Part shown: piece after piece, positions 1-10,800 of the stretch
Layout of the letters: every line of letters begins with the position of its first letter
How positions within the stretch are numbered: the stretch's first letter is position 1
Assembly (NCBI GenBank): GCA_018136815.1
Contig: CM030942.1
Coordinates: 3,201,396 to 3,265,395 of the forward strand
Length of the DNA: 64,000 nt
Direction: 5' to 3'
Source: Isochrysis galbana
Lineage: Eukaryota > Haptophyta > Isochrysidales > Isochrysidaceae
Translations under genes and position numbers: made by a program
Notes under the pieces: model-generated
Told to the model about the DNA's origin: nothing
Database searches by the model: none
Seen by the model: only the letters and a program-made list of their open reading frames with translations

Positions 1-100
1 TGTCACCATGTGGCAGCGGGGGCGGGCGACAGCATACGTAGCTGTGGCAGGACTCATGAACCATCCTGCCTCTTGATTCCGACATGACGGGCAGGTCCGC

Positions 101-1129
101 TCAGGGCAGGTGGAGCAATCTCTTGGCGTAGTCGTAGAGAATCAGTTGCAACGTCACAATCAAGCCGACTTGTACCAAGCGTTTGCTAAGCCCCCGCGCC
201 AATCCCCCAGGACCTAGCCGGCGCACGATGGCGACCAGGTCGTCACTCGTTTCAACATCGCACACCTCGCCTTGGGGACCCGCCCGACAATTCACCTCGG
301 AGAGGATCGCATCGCCAGGCTGCGATGCTAGAGTCGAAAGCACTGCTGCGGTCAACGCGGCAGCAGCAGTCGTCGTCCATCGCGGCATGCTGACTGCCTC
401 GTTTGCAGCGAGGTTCAAGAGAGCGTCAAACGTCACCTGCTTCGTGGCAGTGTAGGGCAGCTGCTTCGAAATTGTAGCGGGTATTCCACGCAGCAGGCCA
501 GCCGATCCCTCCAGCTGAACCAGCCGCCGCGCCGCACCCAACATATCATCCCCAGAGAATGAGGGATCAGACACCATCCGAATGCGTGTCGCCTCTGCCG
601 GGCCCACGACAAGCGCCGCGAGCCCCCCCGCAAAGATTCCGGCCATCAATGGGCCAACCGCCCCGCTCACTTCCGGCCCCAGCCCGTCCAGCACCGACGC
701 TAACGGCGCCTTGACCAGCTCGTACGAGCCAAATTTGAGCGCCCCCTCAACCCCATACCCCACCATGGTAGGCACGAGGCCGGTGAGTAGCGCGGCAGGC
801 CCTTCGTCCTGAACGATACGCGCCAACCCGCCTGCCAATGTCGCGTCCCTGTACTCAGGCACCGTCTGCTGTCGTGTCTTGACAACGTCGATCGGGCATG
901 CGAGGCCGTGAGAGACTGCAGCACAACCACCTCCAGCGAGGAAGTAGCCGAGCGCGGGTTCGAGCTCGAGCAAGGCGACAAGCGGGCGTGAGCGACGTGG
1001 CACGACACTCCACACCTCGAACGAGCCCCGCGCAGGCGGGCCCAGCAAGGCGTGGGCGAGCAGCAGCAGAACGTGCGACATCTCCAGGCGACGAGGAGCT
1101 CCGACCCTCGGGGCGCCGAACGGATACAT
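101..1129 (-). CDS. Mitochondrial phosphate carrier-like protein (SLC25 family)
   Basis: A 342-residue intronless frame with three SLC25 repeats. The first P-x-D-x-x-K signature is at about residue 79 (PIDVVKTR), the second is PAEATRIR near 177, and the third is the degenerate SQPGDAILS near 269. Three stretches resemble phosphate carriers (SLC25A3 type) more than other carriers: PTMVGYGVEGALKFGSYE, the QLPYTATK segment and the basic-poor third signature. The family exchanges phosphate with protons or hydroxide across the mitochondrial inner membrane. Oddly, about 55 residues precede the first repeat. They include a hydrophobic stretch beginning at a second methionine (residue 17, MSHVLLLLAHALL) that looks like a signal peptide, so targeting to the secretory route or a complex plastid is possible. 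The start could be 1129 or 1081. The family call is firm; the substrate and location are inferred. Confidence 0.85.
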   Translation of the reverse strand: MYPFGAPRVGAPRRLEMSHVLLLLAHALLGPPARGSFEVWSVVPRRSRPLVALLELEPALGYFLAGGGCAAVSHGLACPIDVVKTRQQTVPEYRDATLAGGLARIVQDEGPAALLTGLVPTMVGYGVEGALKFGSYELVKAPLASVLDGLGPEVSGAVGPLMAGIFAGGLAALVVGPAEATRIRMVSDPSFSGDDMLGAARRLVQLEGSAGLLRGIPATISKQLPYTATKQVTFDALLNLAANEAVSMPRWTTTAAAALTAAVLSTLASQPGDAILSEVNCRAGPQGEVCDVETSDDLVAIVRRLGPGGLARGLSKRLVQVGLIVTLQLILYDYAKRLLHLP

Positions 1130-1237
1130 AGGATAATATCACTGTCCTGATCAATATATCCCGAGTAGTATATACTCACCTAGCACCTAGAGCTCACGTA
1201 CTCGTATGACGTGATACGTGATACGTTGATGCGTTAA

Positions 1238-1613
1238 CAAAAAATATCTGAAGATTCTGGGCTACACACCTACTATTGACGGGATCGCCCTTCGCTACCA
1301 ACACCGCCCTTAACTTCCCTCCTTCCACCTCTTTCCCTGCCCCCCTCATTCCTTTTTCTTCGGTTTCCGGGGTCCGGCCTGGGTACACTACCTAAGACCT
1401 GGTTCGGAGTGTGAGTGTGGGGGCCGGGCAGGCCTTTTGAGTTGTCGCTCCTGGTATGCGTGACCGCCTGGGCTCGCGCTGATTGTTTAGGTTACGTCGG
1501 GCTCGTGGCGTCCCTAGTGATCCCCTTGATCGTTGTTTCCCTGGCTTATTCGCCTTCGTTTCGTTGCTTCTTGGGCTCCTCGACAGCGTGCGCTATCTTC
1601 AACTTGGTGGCTT
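1238..1613. repeat. Retroposon-like insertion, family A (copy 1)
   Basis: This 376-bp segment is flanked by a perfect 13-bp direct repeat, gttgatgcgttaa, at 1225-1237 and 1614-1626, which looks like a target-site duplication. It starts with an A-run followed by tatctgaagattctgggcta. The first ~200 bp resemble the segment starting near 54901, and the terminal motif recurs at about 44849, 50036 (inverted), 55574 and, weakly, 60190. It has no coding potential I can support. An A-rich end with a variable-length target repeat suggests non-LTR (SINE-like) retroposition. Confidence 0.6.
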
Positions 1614-1667
1614 GTTGATGCGTTAAAAGCAGATGTTGCTACTCCGTAGCTACGCAATTCCTGGCGC

Positions 1668-2618
1668 GTGCCCAACTCCTGGCCTGGGGGTCCTTCGGTG
1701 CCCTGGGGGCTGCTGGGACAGCTGCACATGAGCGATGGCGCCGGGGTTGAAGGCCAAGGCACATCCAGCGAGGCTGTGACCGCGGGGGCAGCGCCCCGCG
1801 CCCGCGCAACCCGAGCTGGGCCGGATCCAGCGGTGGCAGCGAGTGCGCCCGACGGGGCCGCAGCGGTCCTTCAAGAGGAGGAGGGGGCAGGAGAGGGGCG
1901 GGGGGCGCGGCAGCGGCGTCGGGCGAGTGGGCCAGTATCATACAGCGATGGGAGGCGCGCGCCCCCATCGATGGATACGAAGCAAAGGGCGCTGCAGGCC
2001 CTTTGCGGCTGGTACCACCCCGACGCGGACCACAGCACATTGAAGACGAAGCAGCAGTGGGCGGCCGAGTTTGGCATTGACAAGAGGAGGTTTTGCTACT
2101 GGGAGGAGAACGTCGGTGAAGAGATGATTGACCGCCTCCGCCGGGGCGTCGTCCCCCTTCCCTGTAGGCCTCTTGGGCCCGACGGCAAGGCCCGCAGCTA
2201 CGCCAAGGCGGCCGTAGCGAGCGATGAGACGGACGACGTCGTGTCCTTGGGCTTCCTCCACGGCTACAACCTCGACGAGCTGCTCAAGGATTTGAAGGCG
2301 CGCTGCAACCGCGTGGGAGACTCTCGTAAGTATGGGTCTAAGGGATCGCGCGGGTTGTACCGGGAGGCAGTGAAGTGGGCAGCATGTGAGATGGTGTCGG
2401 GCAAGATGCCCATGGATGGGCGGCGCGCCTCCGATGTGTTGCGTGTGCTGGGACTCAGCATTTCGTCGTGGCCTCTGAATGCGTCGGCCGTTCAGGCACG
2501 TGCCAAGGCGGAAGTACCCGCCCGCGGGAGAGCTCGACGCACAAGGCCGAAAGCTTCAGCAACAACTGGCTCCAGTCGTGGTCGTGACTCCAGTTGTGGT
2601 AGCAAGTGCCATAGCTGA
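1668..2618 (+). CDS. Hypothetical protein, weak ORF
   Basis: A 316-residue open frame, not recognised. The N-terminal ~100 residues are low-complexity Ala/Gly/Arg. The more protein-like part begins around a methionine at residue 103 (MDTKQRALQALCGWY) and reads as a small helical domain with several Trp, Tyr and Leu residues (KQQWAAEFGIDKRRFCYW). This could be a DNA-binding fold of the kind found beside mobile elements. It ends in a basic Ser/Arg tail. It lies just downstream of a retroposon-like insertion in repeat-rich DNA, so it may be transposon-derived or a chance frame. Confidence 0.3.
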   Translation: MPNSWPGGPSVPWGLLGQLHMSDGAGVEGQGTSSEAVTAGAAPRARATRAGPDPAVAASAPDGAAAVLQEEEGAGEGRGARQRRRASGPVSYSDGRRAPPSMDTKQRALQALCGWYHPDADHSTLKTKQQWAAEFGIDKRRFCYWEENVGEEMIDRLRRGVVPLPCRPLGPDGKARSYAKAAVASDETDDVVSLGFLHGYNLDELLKDLKARCNRVGDSRKYGSKGSRGLYREAVKWAACEMVSGKMPMDGRRASDVLRVLGLSISSWPLNASAVQARAKAEVPARGRARRTRPKASATTGSSRGRDSSCGSKCHS

Positions 2619-3211
2619 ACCTCAGTGAGAGAGATAGACTATGTGCACACCATTACCATCATGACCATTACTTGTCCTTATGCTTATATGAAGAGCCATT
2701 ATATGGTGGTGGCTATGTGCGAGCCGCGCCGCGGCGGTACCCGTGCCCCGACCAGCGCCGTGCGCACCACACGCGTCGTGCTAGCTTCCCTACTGCTGGT
2801 CTATGGTGTTGTGGGCTTCACCTATGTGTTGTTATGGGACATGAGCTGGTACCACTCCACTTTTCATGGGCTATGCCGGAGATATGGGCTGTTTTGGCCT
2901 GGAAGGACTCCATGTCAGGGATTGGACCAGTATTAATATTTGCACTTGCAGACCGGGTCCTCGTTCACCTGCCGTTAGCGTCCAACGCCATGCAATTCGG
3001 GTCAAGTCCGCCTGTGCTGGGCTGGAGGGTACTACATGCTTCAAGGCACATCCCTTTTGGGGGGGGCCTAGCCCCATTTTGACCAAAATACAAGGGGGAA
3101 GGACTAGGGTGTCAGGAATTGAGTAGACACCGAGTACTCGTGATCTCTTTCTTTCCCCACTTTTTGTCACATCACTTTACTGTACTCTACCTACGTACAT
3201 ACCGCCCATGT
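2619..3211. other. Intergenic stretch, no gene seen
   Basis: Only short overlapping frames in mixed composition are present, and none has a recognisable domain. The sequence separates a weak ORF on the + strand from the 3' end of the methyltransferase gene. I see no convincing repeat or RNA gene. Confidence 0.5.
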
Positions 3212-4144
3212 CTATCCGCTGTTCGTAGTCACGTCATGCTCACTAGCAACCTTTTGCTCGAGCTCACGTGCTACCTTGGCTGCAAGCCGATCCGGCAACC
3301 AGCCGAGTTGGCTCCGCTTAGCGATATCAGCCAAAGCAGCGGGATGCTCGGGAAGGACGTGCCGGAAGCTACAACCCTTCTTCCTTATACAACGGCCGGT
3401 GTTGAGGAATGCATGGCACAATCTGGTCTCTCCCGGAGCACAATTTGGGTTGTGCTCGGCCAGCACATCGGCGGAACCTGAAATGGCGGCACGCATTTTA
3501 TCATCCCCGCCTTGTGTGCTATGGGTTGGGCTTGATGCGACAAGGTGATTCAATTTCATACGAACCGTCGGCCAGCTGAGCTGCAAGATGCTCGACCCAG
3601 CCGTCCCTTCTTCTGTTATCGCCTCACTACCTCCCGCTGAAGTCATCGCCAGCTCTTTGGCTGTTTCAACCAACTCACGGCTCTTCACCAAGACAAGCCG
3701 AGGTCTCGTCCCACTCGATTCAAGGGAGAGCAGAGCAGTGGCGACCGATTCCAAATCGCGATTGCCGCCAATGTCCAGTAGTAGCAAGTCGAGGGGAAGG
3801 GACGTGGCTAGCGCAGCGAGCTGCGCTGGGTATCTCAGCACGTCGATGAGCTGTAGACGTAGCCGACCCCGCGCCTTCTCCATCAGCTCCTCCTGCACGT
3901 GCTTCAGGCACTCGACTGAGTTATCTGCAGCCACAACCTGTCGGCATCCTTTCTCGAGCAGCAAAGCGGTAGCCTCGCCGTACGAGCAGCCCAGCTCGAG
4001 CACAACGTCACCGGGCGAGGCCAGCGCGCGCGCGATCGTGCGGAACTCGACAGTCTCTGGCACAAGCAGCAACAGTGGCGCACTGGCCGCCTCGAGGCCG
4101 GGCGGCACGCCGCCGACGGCCAGGCAAGCAGACGACCAAGCCAT
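3212..4144 (-). CDS. Class I SAM methyltransferase with C-terminal CCCH zinc finger
   Basis: The protein has 310 residues from the methionine at 4144 (MAWSSACLAV). The open frame extends further upstream only through a GA microsatellite that would encode Ser/Leu repeats, so this start is preferred. Residues ~47-60 form SAM motif I (VVLELGCSYGEAT), an acidic residue follows at AADNS (~72-76), and LLLLDIGGN (~120-128) fits motif IV. Near the end C243, C252, C258 and H262 form a C-x8-C-x5-C-x3-H zinc finger (LCHAFLNTGRC...CSFRH), a class that usually binds RNA. The combination suggests an RNA-directed methyltransferase, but the substrate is inferred. The gene is head-to-head with PIEZO, 737 bp apart. 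Confidence 0.75.
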   Translation of the reverse strand: MAWSSACLAVGGVPPGLEAASAPLLLLVPETVEFRTIARALASPGDVVLELGCSYGEATALLLEKGCRQVVAADNSVECLKHVQEELMEKARGRLRLQLIDVLRYPAQLAALATSLPLDLLLLDIGGNRDLESVATALLSLESSGTRPRLVLVKSRELVETAKELAMTSAGGSEAITEEGTAGSSILQLSWPTVRMKLNHLVASSPTHSTQGGDDKMRAAISGSADVLAEHNPNCAPGETRLCHAFLNTGRCIRKKGCSFRHVLPEHPAALADIAKRSQLGWLPDRLAAKVARELEQKVASEHDVTTNSG

Positions 4145-4151
4145 GACACTC

Positions 4152-4157
4152 TCGTGC

Positions 4158-4192
<35 letters not shown>

Positions 4193-4227
4193 GGGAGAGG
4201 GGGGAGGGAGGGAGGGAGGGAGGGAGG

Positions 4228-4298
<71 letters not shown>

Positions 4299-4304
4299 GG
4301 GAGG
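4152..4304. repeat. GA/GGGA microsatellite
   Basis: Nearly pure (GA)n with an internal (GGGA)n block, in the 5' region of the methyltransferase gene. It creates a false open frame of Ser/Leu or Arg/Glu repeats on either strand. Confidence 0.9.
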
Positions 4305-4881
4305 GGGGGGAGATCTAACATGGTACCCCCCCCCCCGCCGCCGCCGCTCCCGCCGCCGAGAGGTCCCCGTGAACTCGATGACACATCACGCCATCATCAC
4401 GCCTATGACACCAGCGCGCGCGTCGACGCTAGGACCGCGGGGTGTGAAGACACCGACTTTGCTTGGTGTGGTGTGGTGAGAGGGGAGAGAGAACGCATGG
4501 ATCTAGTCTAGTACTCTAGTATACCCAAGGGATATACTTGAGTACTTTACTCCTAGTGAGACATGGGAGGAATGGATGATTACGGGGGGGCGGGCGGCCG
4601 GGGTGGGGTGGGGGGGGGGGGGCGTGGGGGAGGGGGAGAGAGAGAGAGAGAGAGAGAGACCCAGTATATTGTACAGAAGGAAGAAGTACGAGGGGAAGAA
4701 GCCGTGGGAGAGGGGAGAGAGAGAGCGGGAAGAAGGAGGGGGGGGAGAGGGGGAGGGGGAGCGAGCGAGCGAGAGGGGGAGACCGAAGGAGAGAGTAGGG
4801 AGAGAGGAGAGAGAGAGAAGAGAGAGAGAAGAGAGAGAGGAGAGAGAGAGAAGAGAGAGAGGAGAGAGAGAGAGGGGTTCG
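4305..4881. promoter_or_regulatory. Divergent promoter region with second GA microsatellite
   Basis: This space lies between the methyltransferase start (-) and the PIEZO start (+). It holds G-runs and C-runs and a long imperfect GA tract at about 4637-4880 that runs straight into the PIEZO start. The GA tract is open in the PIEZO frame but would code only Arg/Glu repeats, so it is taken as 5' leader. No defined promoter element is visible. Confidence 0.4.
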
Positions 4882-7800
4882 ATGCGCTCAGCGGATCGCT
4901 CAATGCGAGGCCCTTCATGGCCCAACCTCCTCCTCCTATCCCCTTCCCTCATCCTTCCCGCCTGCCTCGCGAGCTCCGCCAGCTGCCGCACAGCCTCTCT
5001 CCCTTCCGCGCTCTACCTCCTTCTCTTCCTCCTCTCCACCGCGCTCCCCTCAGCCTCTCTCTCCCTCGAGCTCCTCACTACTCTCCTCGGAGCAACCTCA
5101 GCTTCTCTCATTCTCTCAGGCCCAGAGAGTCTGCCCTTCCTGCCGCTCGTCCACACGTCGGAAGGGGTGATCGCATGGCTACCAGACCTGCTGCTCGCTT
5201 CCTCCGCTCTTCTCGCCCTCGGCGCACGCGGGGCAGCCTGGCTGTTGCGCAGGAGAGAGCAGAGGCCGCCGCATGGCCTTCTCATTCACGCGCTGCACGC
5301 CGCCCCGAGCGGCTCGAATGGGACGAGCGAGCCGCGCGAGCATGGCGTGGCCGTCGCAAGGGGCATCCGGTGGACTGCAGTCGCGTTTGCTTTGATCTCC
5401 GCCGTCGCCGCGGCGGCCATGAGGCCGGGACTCCTCGTGCTTCCTTTGCACATTGCCGCGATTGCTGCCCTCGTGCACGCGAGCCGGGTGCTGCGCGGAT
5501 CCCCGCCCAGAGTGTCGTCGCGTTCGCTCATGTACAGCCCCGCCAGCTTGGGTGCGGGGGAGGGAGTGGGGGCGGCAGCTGTTGCCAGCAAGCACTTGGT
5601 GCGAGTGGTGATGCCGCTGCTGCAGCTGTACCTCGGGTTGCTACTCGTCGCAATTTACACGGCGCAGCTGTGGTACGTCGCAAACGCACCGACGACTCGG
5701 CCTTTTGCGCCCGACACACTGGGCCTCGTGCCGCTCCCATATATTGCCGGTAACGCTAGCGCAATCCACGCCGGCGAGAGGGGGAAGGACGAGGGCGTCG
5801 CCGCCCTCGTGCAAGCGGCCTTGCTGCTCGTCGCCTACTGGGCTGCCTCAATGTCCTTCTATCGGTCTCCCGCACGCTTCCGTGGTGCGTGGGGTAGCTG
5901 CGGGATCGCGCATTCGGCATCTTCTCCCTTGACACATCGGCCTGCAGCGCGCGCCCCGCAATCTTCTTGCGCATCAGCTCCGCGTGACGAGGCTCACTGT
6001 CAACCCGGCGATGCATCCCAGCAGTCGCCGTTGGAGCTGTGTTCGACCGTCGCCAGGGCGCCGGCGTCTCGTCGAGGCGTACATCGAATAGATCCTCCCA
6101 GGACGCTGAGGGAGCTTTCCGAGCCCCTGCTTCCAAATGACTCGTACGCACAAGCACACAGCGCCGACGGCCGGACCGATGCCCCTGGCAGCCATGGAGA
6201 TTGGCGCCTCATAGATCGGTGCGGTGGCCGCAGTGGAGGTCATCCCGGCAGCAGCGGTGCAGTCCCTTTGCACGATGGGACCAGTCTCTCCGCTACCGCT
6301 CAGAATGGTGCAGAGGTCTACCCGACGAGAGGGTCGAGCTCCTCTGGTGCGTTTGAAGCACAAGCCAGCACAATTCTGAGGGCGCCCCTCTCTCGCCGGG
6401 ATCACGCCGCGCGGCCGAGGGTGCAGTCCCCGACAACCGCAGACGAGGGGCCGGTTCGGAGCGCTTGCGTCGCGGCGGGTGGAGGTGCGCTTGTGCTCAT
6501 GCTTTGGGGCGCGTTGGCGCCTAGTGCAATGTCGGCAACAGCGTTCACCACCGGGGTCGCGGCTCTAATGAGCTGTAGCGAGTGGGGCTGGGGGTTAAAC
6601 GACGGAGCGGTGGGCACGAGAGGGGATGAAGGAGTGACATTCTTTGGCTTCCCCAGCGGCGAGCTCCCAAGGGCATGCGGTGCCATTGCAATTAGCCGCC
6701 GCCGGCGCCGCTCGGCGTCGGCCGGATGGGGAGAAGGCGGAGCCTACGGTGCTCCGCCGCCACCCCCACGAATCCTTTGCCGCGCCCAGATGTGGATGGG
6801 CTTCTGGGTGCTTGTCATCGCTATGCTCGACATCGCGCAGTATTGCCTGCTGTTGGATGCGCACATGCCGCCGAGCGTGAGCCTACGACGGGTGGCAGGA
6901 CTGAGCCAGCCACCATTGCCACACCTTCAAGAGCTAGGAGCCTTCTCCACGCCCGCGGCGATCCTCTCGCATCTCGCCATTTTGGCGGCCCTATCGAGCT
7001 GCTGCCGAGCGCGCTTCGTGGCGGGGGCCAAGATAGGAGAGCACGCGGCGGTTGCCATGACTGCTGCCAGCGGGCGGCTTCGCGGCGATATGGTCGTCGG
7101 AAGCGATGAGCCACCGGCATCACGACACGTGCGACACCGCCGGGGGGCGGACGTTTCGGTCAGCGAGAGTGCGAGCCTCAATCACGCCCAGGGTCGAGAT
7201 AGCGCCGGCCTCTTAAGGGGTGACGCTCACCTCGTCCATGGCTCGTTGCGTGCTGCACTTCTCTGGCAGGCGTCCCAGTTGAGGCAGTCCATGGTTGAGG
7301 CCTTGCTCTGGCACTCCCCCAAGGTCTCACTCGCGCTGATCCTGTGCAGCTCCCTCTCCGACTTTGACATTCTGCATGCAGGGTACCTGCTTTGCTTCCT
7401 CGCAACCACAACCTGCGGCTCACGGAGGCTGCGTCGCGCGTGGCCGAATCTGCAGATTTGCCTTTCCACGGGGCCCGTGCTGCAGGCCGTATTCTTGGCC
7501 TCCGGCATGTCAGCGACGCCCAATGGCCTTTGGTCAGCGTCCGGGCTGGCCCCCCCTCCGGGAGATCTCCTCACTCCCAGCATCGGCTGGAATCGTCTTG
7601 GCTGGAGCTTCTTGCTTCTGCCGGCGTTGGCGGTGCAGTCCATCATCTACCGTTCGCGTTCCTACCGGCAGCTCAACGTGAAAAAGGCGTGGGCGGGTGT
7701 ACGGGATGCCATGCGGCCGGCGCAGTCCGCGGGCGTCACGGCGCTACAGCGATGGCTCGCTCGCCTTGTCCTGCTTTTGCTCTGTGCGCTGCCACCGACC

Positions 7801-10800
7801 TCTGTGACCGGCTTGGTGAATCTGCTCGCCCTCGTTGGTCTGCAAGCGTGTGCATCGGAGGCGGCGACGGCGAGGCCGCGGACGCAAAGCTCTATTTGGA
7901 TGATCGTGGCGGTGGTGGTCACACTACTGGCACTCGCACGCTATGCGTTCAGTGTCGATGCGCTTCGCTCTTGGCTGCTACGTGAGGACGGGCCGCTCAG
8001 CACTGTGTGCGACGTGAGCCGCGTTCCGGCTGTCCGAGCCGACGTAGCCTCGACACGTTGCGCGAGACTGCTTGGTGCGTTGGGTCTCGAAGAGGAGGCT
8101 GCATCTCCGGTGCCTCTCTCGCTTCTTCTTCCTCTTGTGACCGCCATGCTTGCGCAGACCGAGATGCGGCGCTTGCTGAGAATTGAGTATGCAGCCCGCT
8201 TGAGGCCTTCGCTCCCCTCTGGAACTAATGGCGCAGGCGGTGGCGGGAGCTCGAGTGACTCGTGCATAGCCCATACGGGCCGCACGCCAGTCTCTGCATA
8301 CTATCGCCATGAGAGGCTCCCACTCCGCGCGCTCGGCTCTGCCACGCCTGCGCTTCTCACACTTATGAGCGCATGCACAACAGCCGCACTTGCGTTGGGG
8401 ACTGCCTTTTTAGCACTTTGGCCCTCCAACTTCAACTTGATGGACGGCTCTCTCCTTCTCGCCCTGCTTTGTTGTGCCGCTAGCGGAGTCTTGTCCATAC
8501 TGTGGCTACCCACTGGCGTTTTGTGCGCTGCGCAGCTTCCGATACTCTTCATATTCTCGATGCCATCCGCCGATCTCTGCAGCCTCCTACCGACCTTGGA
8601 CGTAGACTGGCTCGGGCTGTCCCGTCCTGCTCCACCAGGTTGGTCTATCGCATTTGGACACACACTCGGCATCATAGCACCTCGCCTCGCTCTCCTATCG
8701 CTAGCAGCACTACAACGGTCTTACGCCGCACACGCTAGGGCAGCCCAATCGGCTCTCACACACCACAATGGCATGCAACAGTCGATAGCCTCAATTGGAG
8801 CAGCCGTTGTCCGCCGGCTACGCTCGCCGCGGCACCGTACTGCTAGGTCGATCGCAGTCGCAATACTTCCGGCGGACTGGACCGAGGACACGGGAGCGCT
8901 CTGGGCGGCAGCAGCAGTAGCGAGAATGGCCAGGATGGCTGAGGCAGCCGCAATAGCAGTCTCCACGCCAATAGCGCTGTTGATCCTGATGGTTGCTGCG
9001 TTGGCGAGGCTGAATTTGTGGGGCATTCTGTACGCCATCTCAGTTGGTGTTCTTCGTTTCCGTTGGGGCGCAAGTGACGCACCGGCCGCGGCGTGGAGGG
9101 CGACCCTTCTTTTGGTTGCGGCCGCCATGGGGCTGCAATATTTGGCGGCACTTTCGGCACCACCATCCTTCTGGCCAATGCCTCACCGCCGGCCGTGGGC
9201 CAAGGTGTTCATGGGCTGGCTAGCTTGGACAGGCGACGACGAGTGCGCACGGCTATACGAGCCAGCCGCTCACGTGGAACTTGGGATCATCGCTGCTTCC
9301 ACTACATCGGCTGAGGGCAGCAACATCCTAGGAGAGAACAGTGGCGTCGCAAGCGACTACGCAAGCGGCAGCGGCGCGGACGTCTCTATCGAAAACCTCT
9401 CAGAGCTGATGTGCTTTGCTAGCTTGGGTGGAAATTTGCGCCCAAGGTGGCTGCTAGTCGATGCCGCAGCACTGCTGTCCACATCGCTAGCCGCTGTTTT
9501 TATCGCCCGGCGAGCATCCGGAGGCCGTAGCATCGTGGGTGGATGGATAGACGAAGGAGGCGAGCTGGCGGCGCGAAGTGTAGAAGTCGGCCGACCACAC
9601 ATCGTTGGGGCGAACGAACCCTCGGGAGGGCCCATAGAGTCTAGTCTTGATGAGGAAACAAGGGCACGGTCAACGATTCATGAAGACACTGGAGCAGCGG
9701 TCTCTCGCCGGAATCCGACGGACGAGGCTGAACTTGGTCACTTCCTCGTGTGCAGTGCAAGTCGCAGTCCCAAACGCTCAACGCTGCTGACAACACCACA
9801 CCGTACGACGGGACTGTTCAGTTGGATGCTACAATCTTCTCACACGATCTCACTCCTTCTTGTCTTCATGTTCTCATGCTTCGACTCCCTCCAACGTGGT
9901 TCCGGCCTCTTATCCACCGCGATCGGTCTATCATCGCTCGTTTACCTATCACAGCGTAGACAACTCGCACTGACATGCGGGGCGGCGTGGGCACACCTGC
10001 ACAAGGCAAGTTATGCGTTACTCCTAATGGTCTTGCTCTTCCAGGTAGAGAAGCCTATGCACTGGAGCGCTCATCGTCTCTGAGAGCTGGTTTTGTCTCG
10101 ACGCTTGCCCTTCGTTCGCTCGCCTCAACGTCCGCATCCCTAGCTAGACCCCATAGGAGAAAGCATCCGACACGCTCTCTCCCTACGCCTACACCCGTCG
10201 CAGGCACCCCTCATGCCACTTGCCTGTGCGACCCCGGTCGCGGAAGACGAGTCCGTCGGCGCTCCTCTCTGCTCCCTTTTAATGGCATCTCTCGGCCTCT
10301 TTAAGTTGAATGTAGCCACGTCGCTTTCTGCAGATGGCGCCCAAAAGTACTTGCTCATCTGGGTCATAGTTGATCTGCAGGTATGTGAGGGAGTGTGGCA
10401 AACTACCGATACTGCAATACTGCATGGTCATGCCGACTGCAATACTGCATGGTCAAAACGCGCTTTTGCAGCCTCTGGGGGCAAGCCGAAGGCGTCCTGC
10501 ACGATCCTGCAGGCGCGTCACTCTAATAAATAGACATTCCCCTAGCCCCCCCCCCCCCCCCCCATACGCCCGCCGCCGAGGAGAATGTGATACACTCGCC
10601 CCTCTTGTCTACTCGCGCTCTTACCCTCAGGCTCGAATCTTTGCTCATCCTGTCTACTCGTCGCATGCGGTCCTGTCGCATGCCCTTAATGCCCGTCGCG
10701 TAGCGGTTCGGCGTGCAAAGACTCGTTCACGGGCGTCGCGCTCGCAGGCTCAGAACGTACGGTTGCTAGTCATGTGGCAGGCGCTGCAGGCAGCCAAATT

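Noticed and set aside
4563-5753. Long Arg/Glu-rich + strand frames beginning in the GA tract
   Set aside because: They are products of the GA microsatellite. The frame at 4563 overlaps PIEZO exon 1 out of phase and has no domain.
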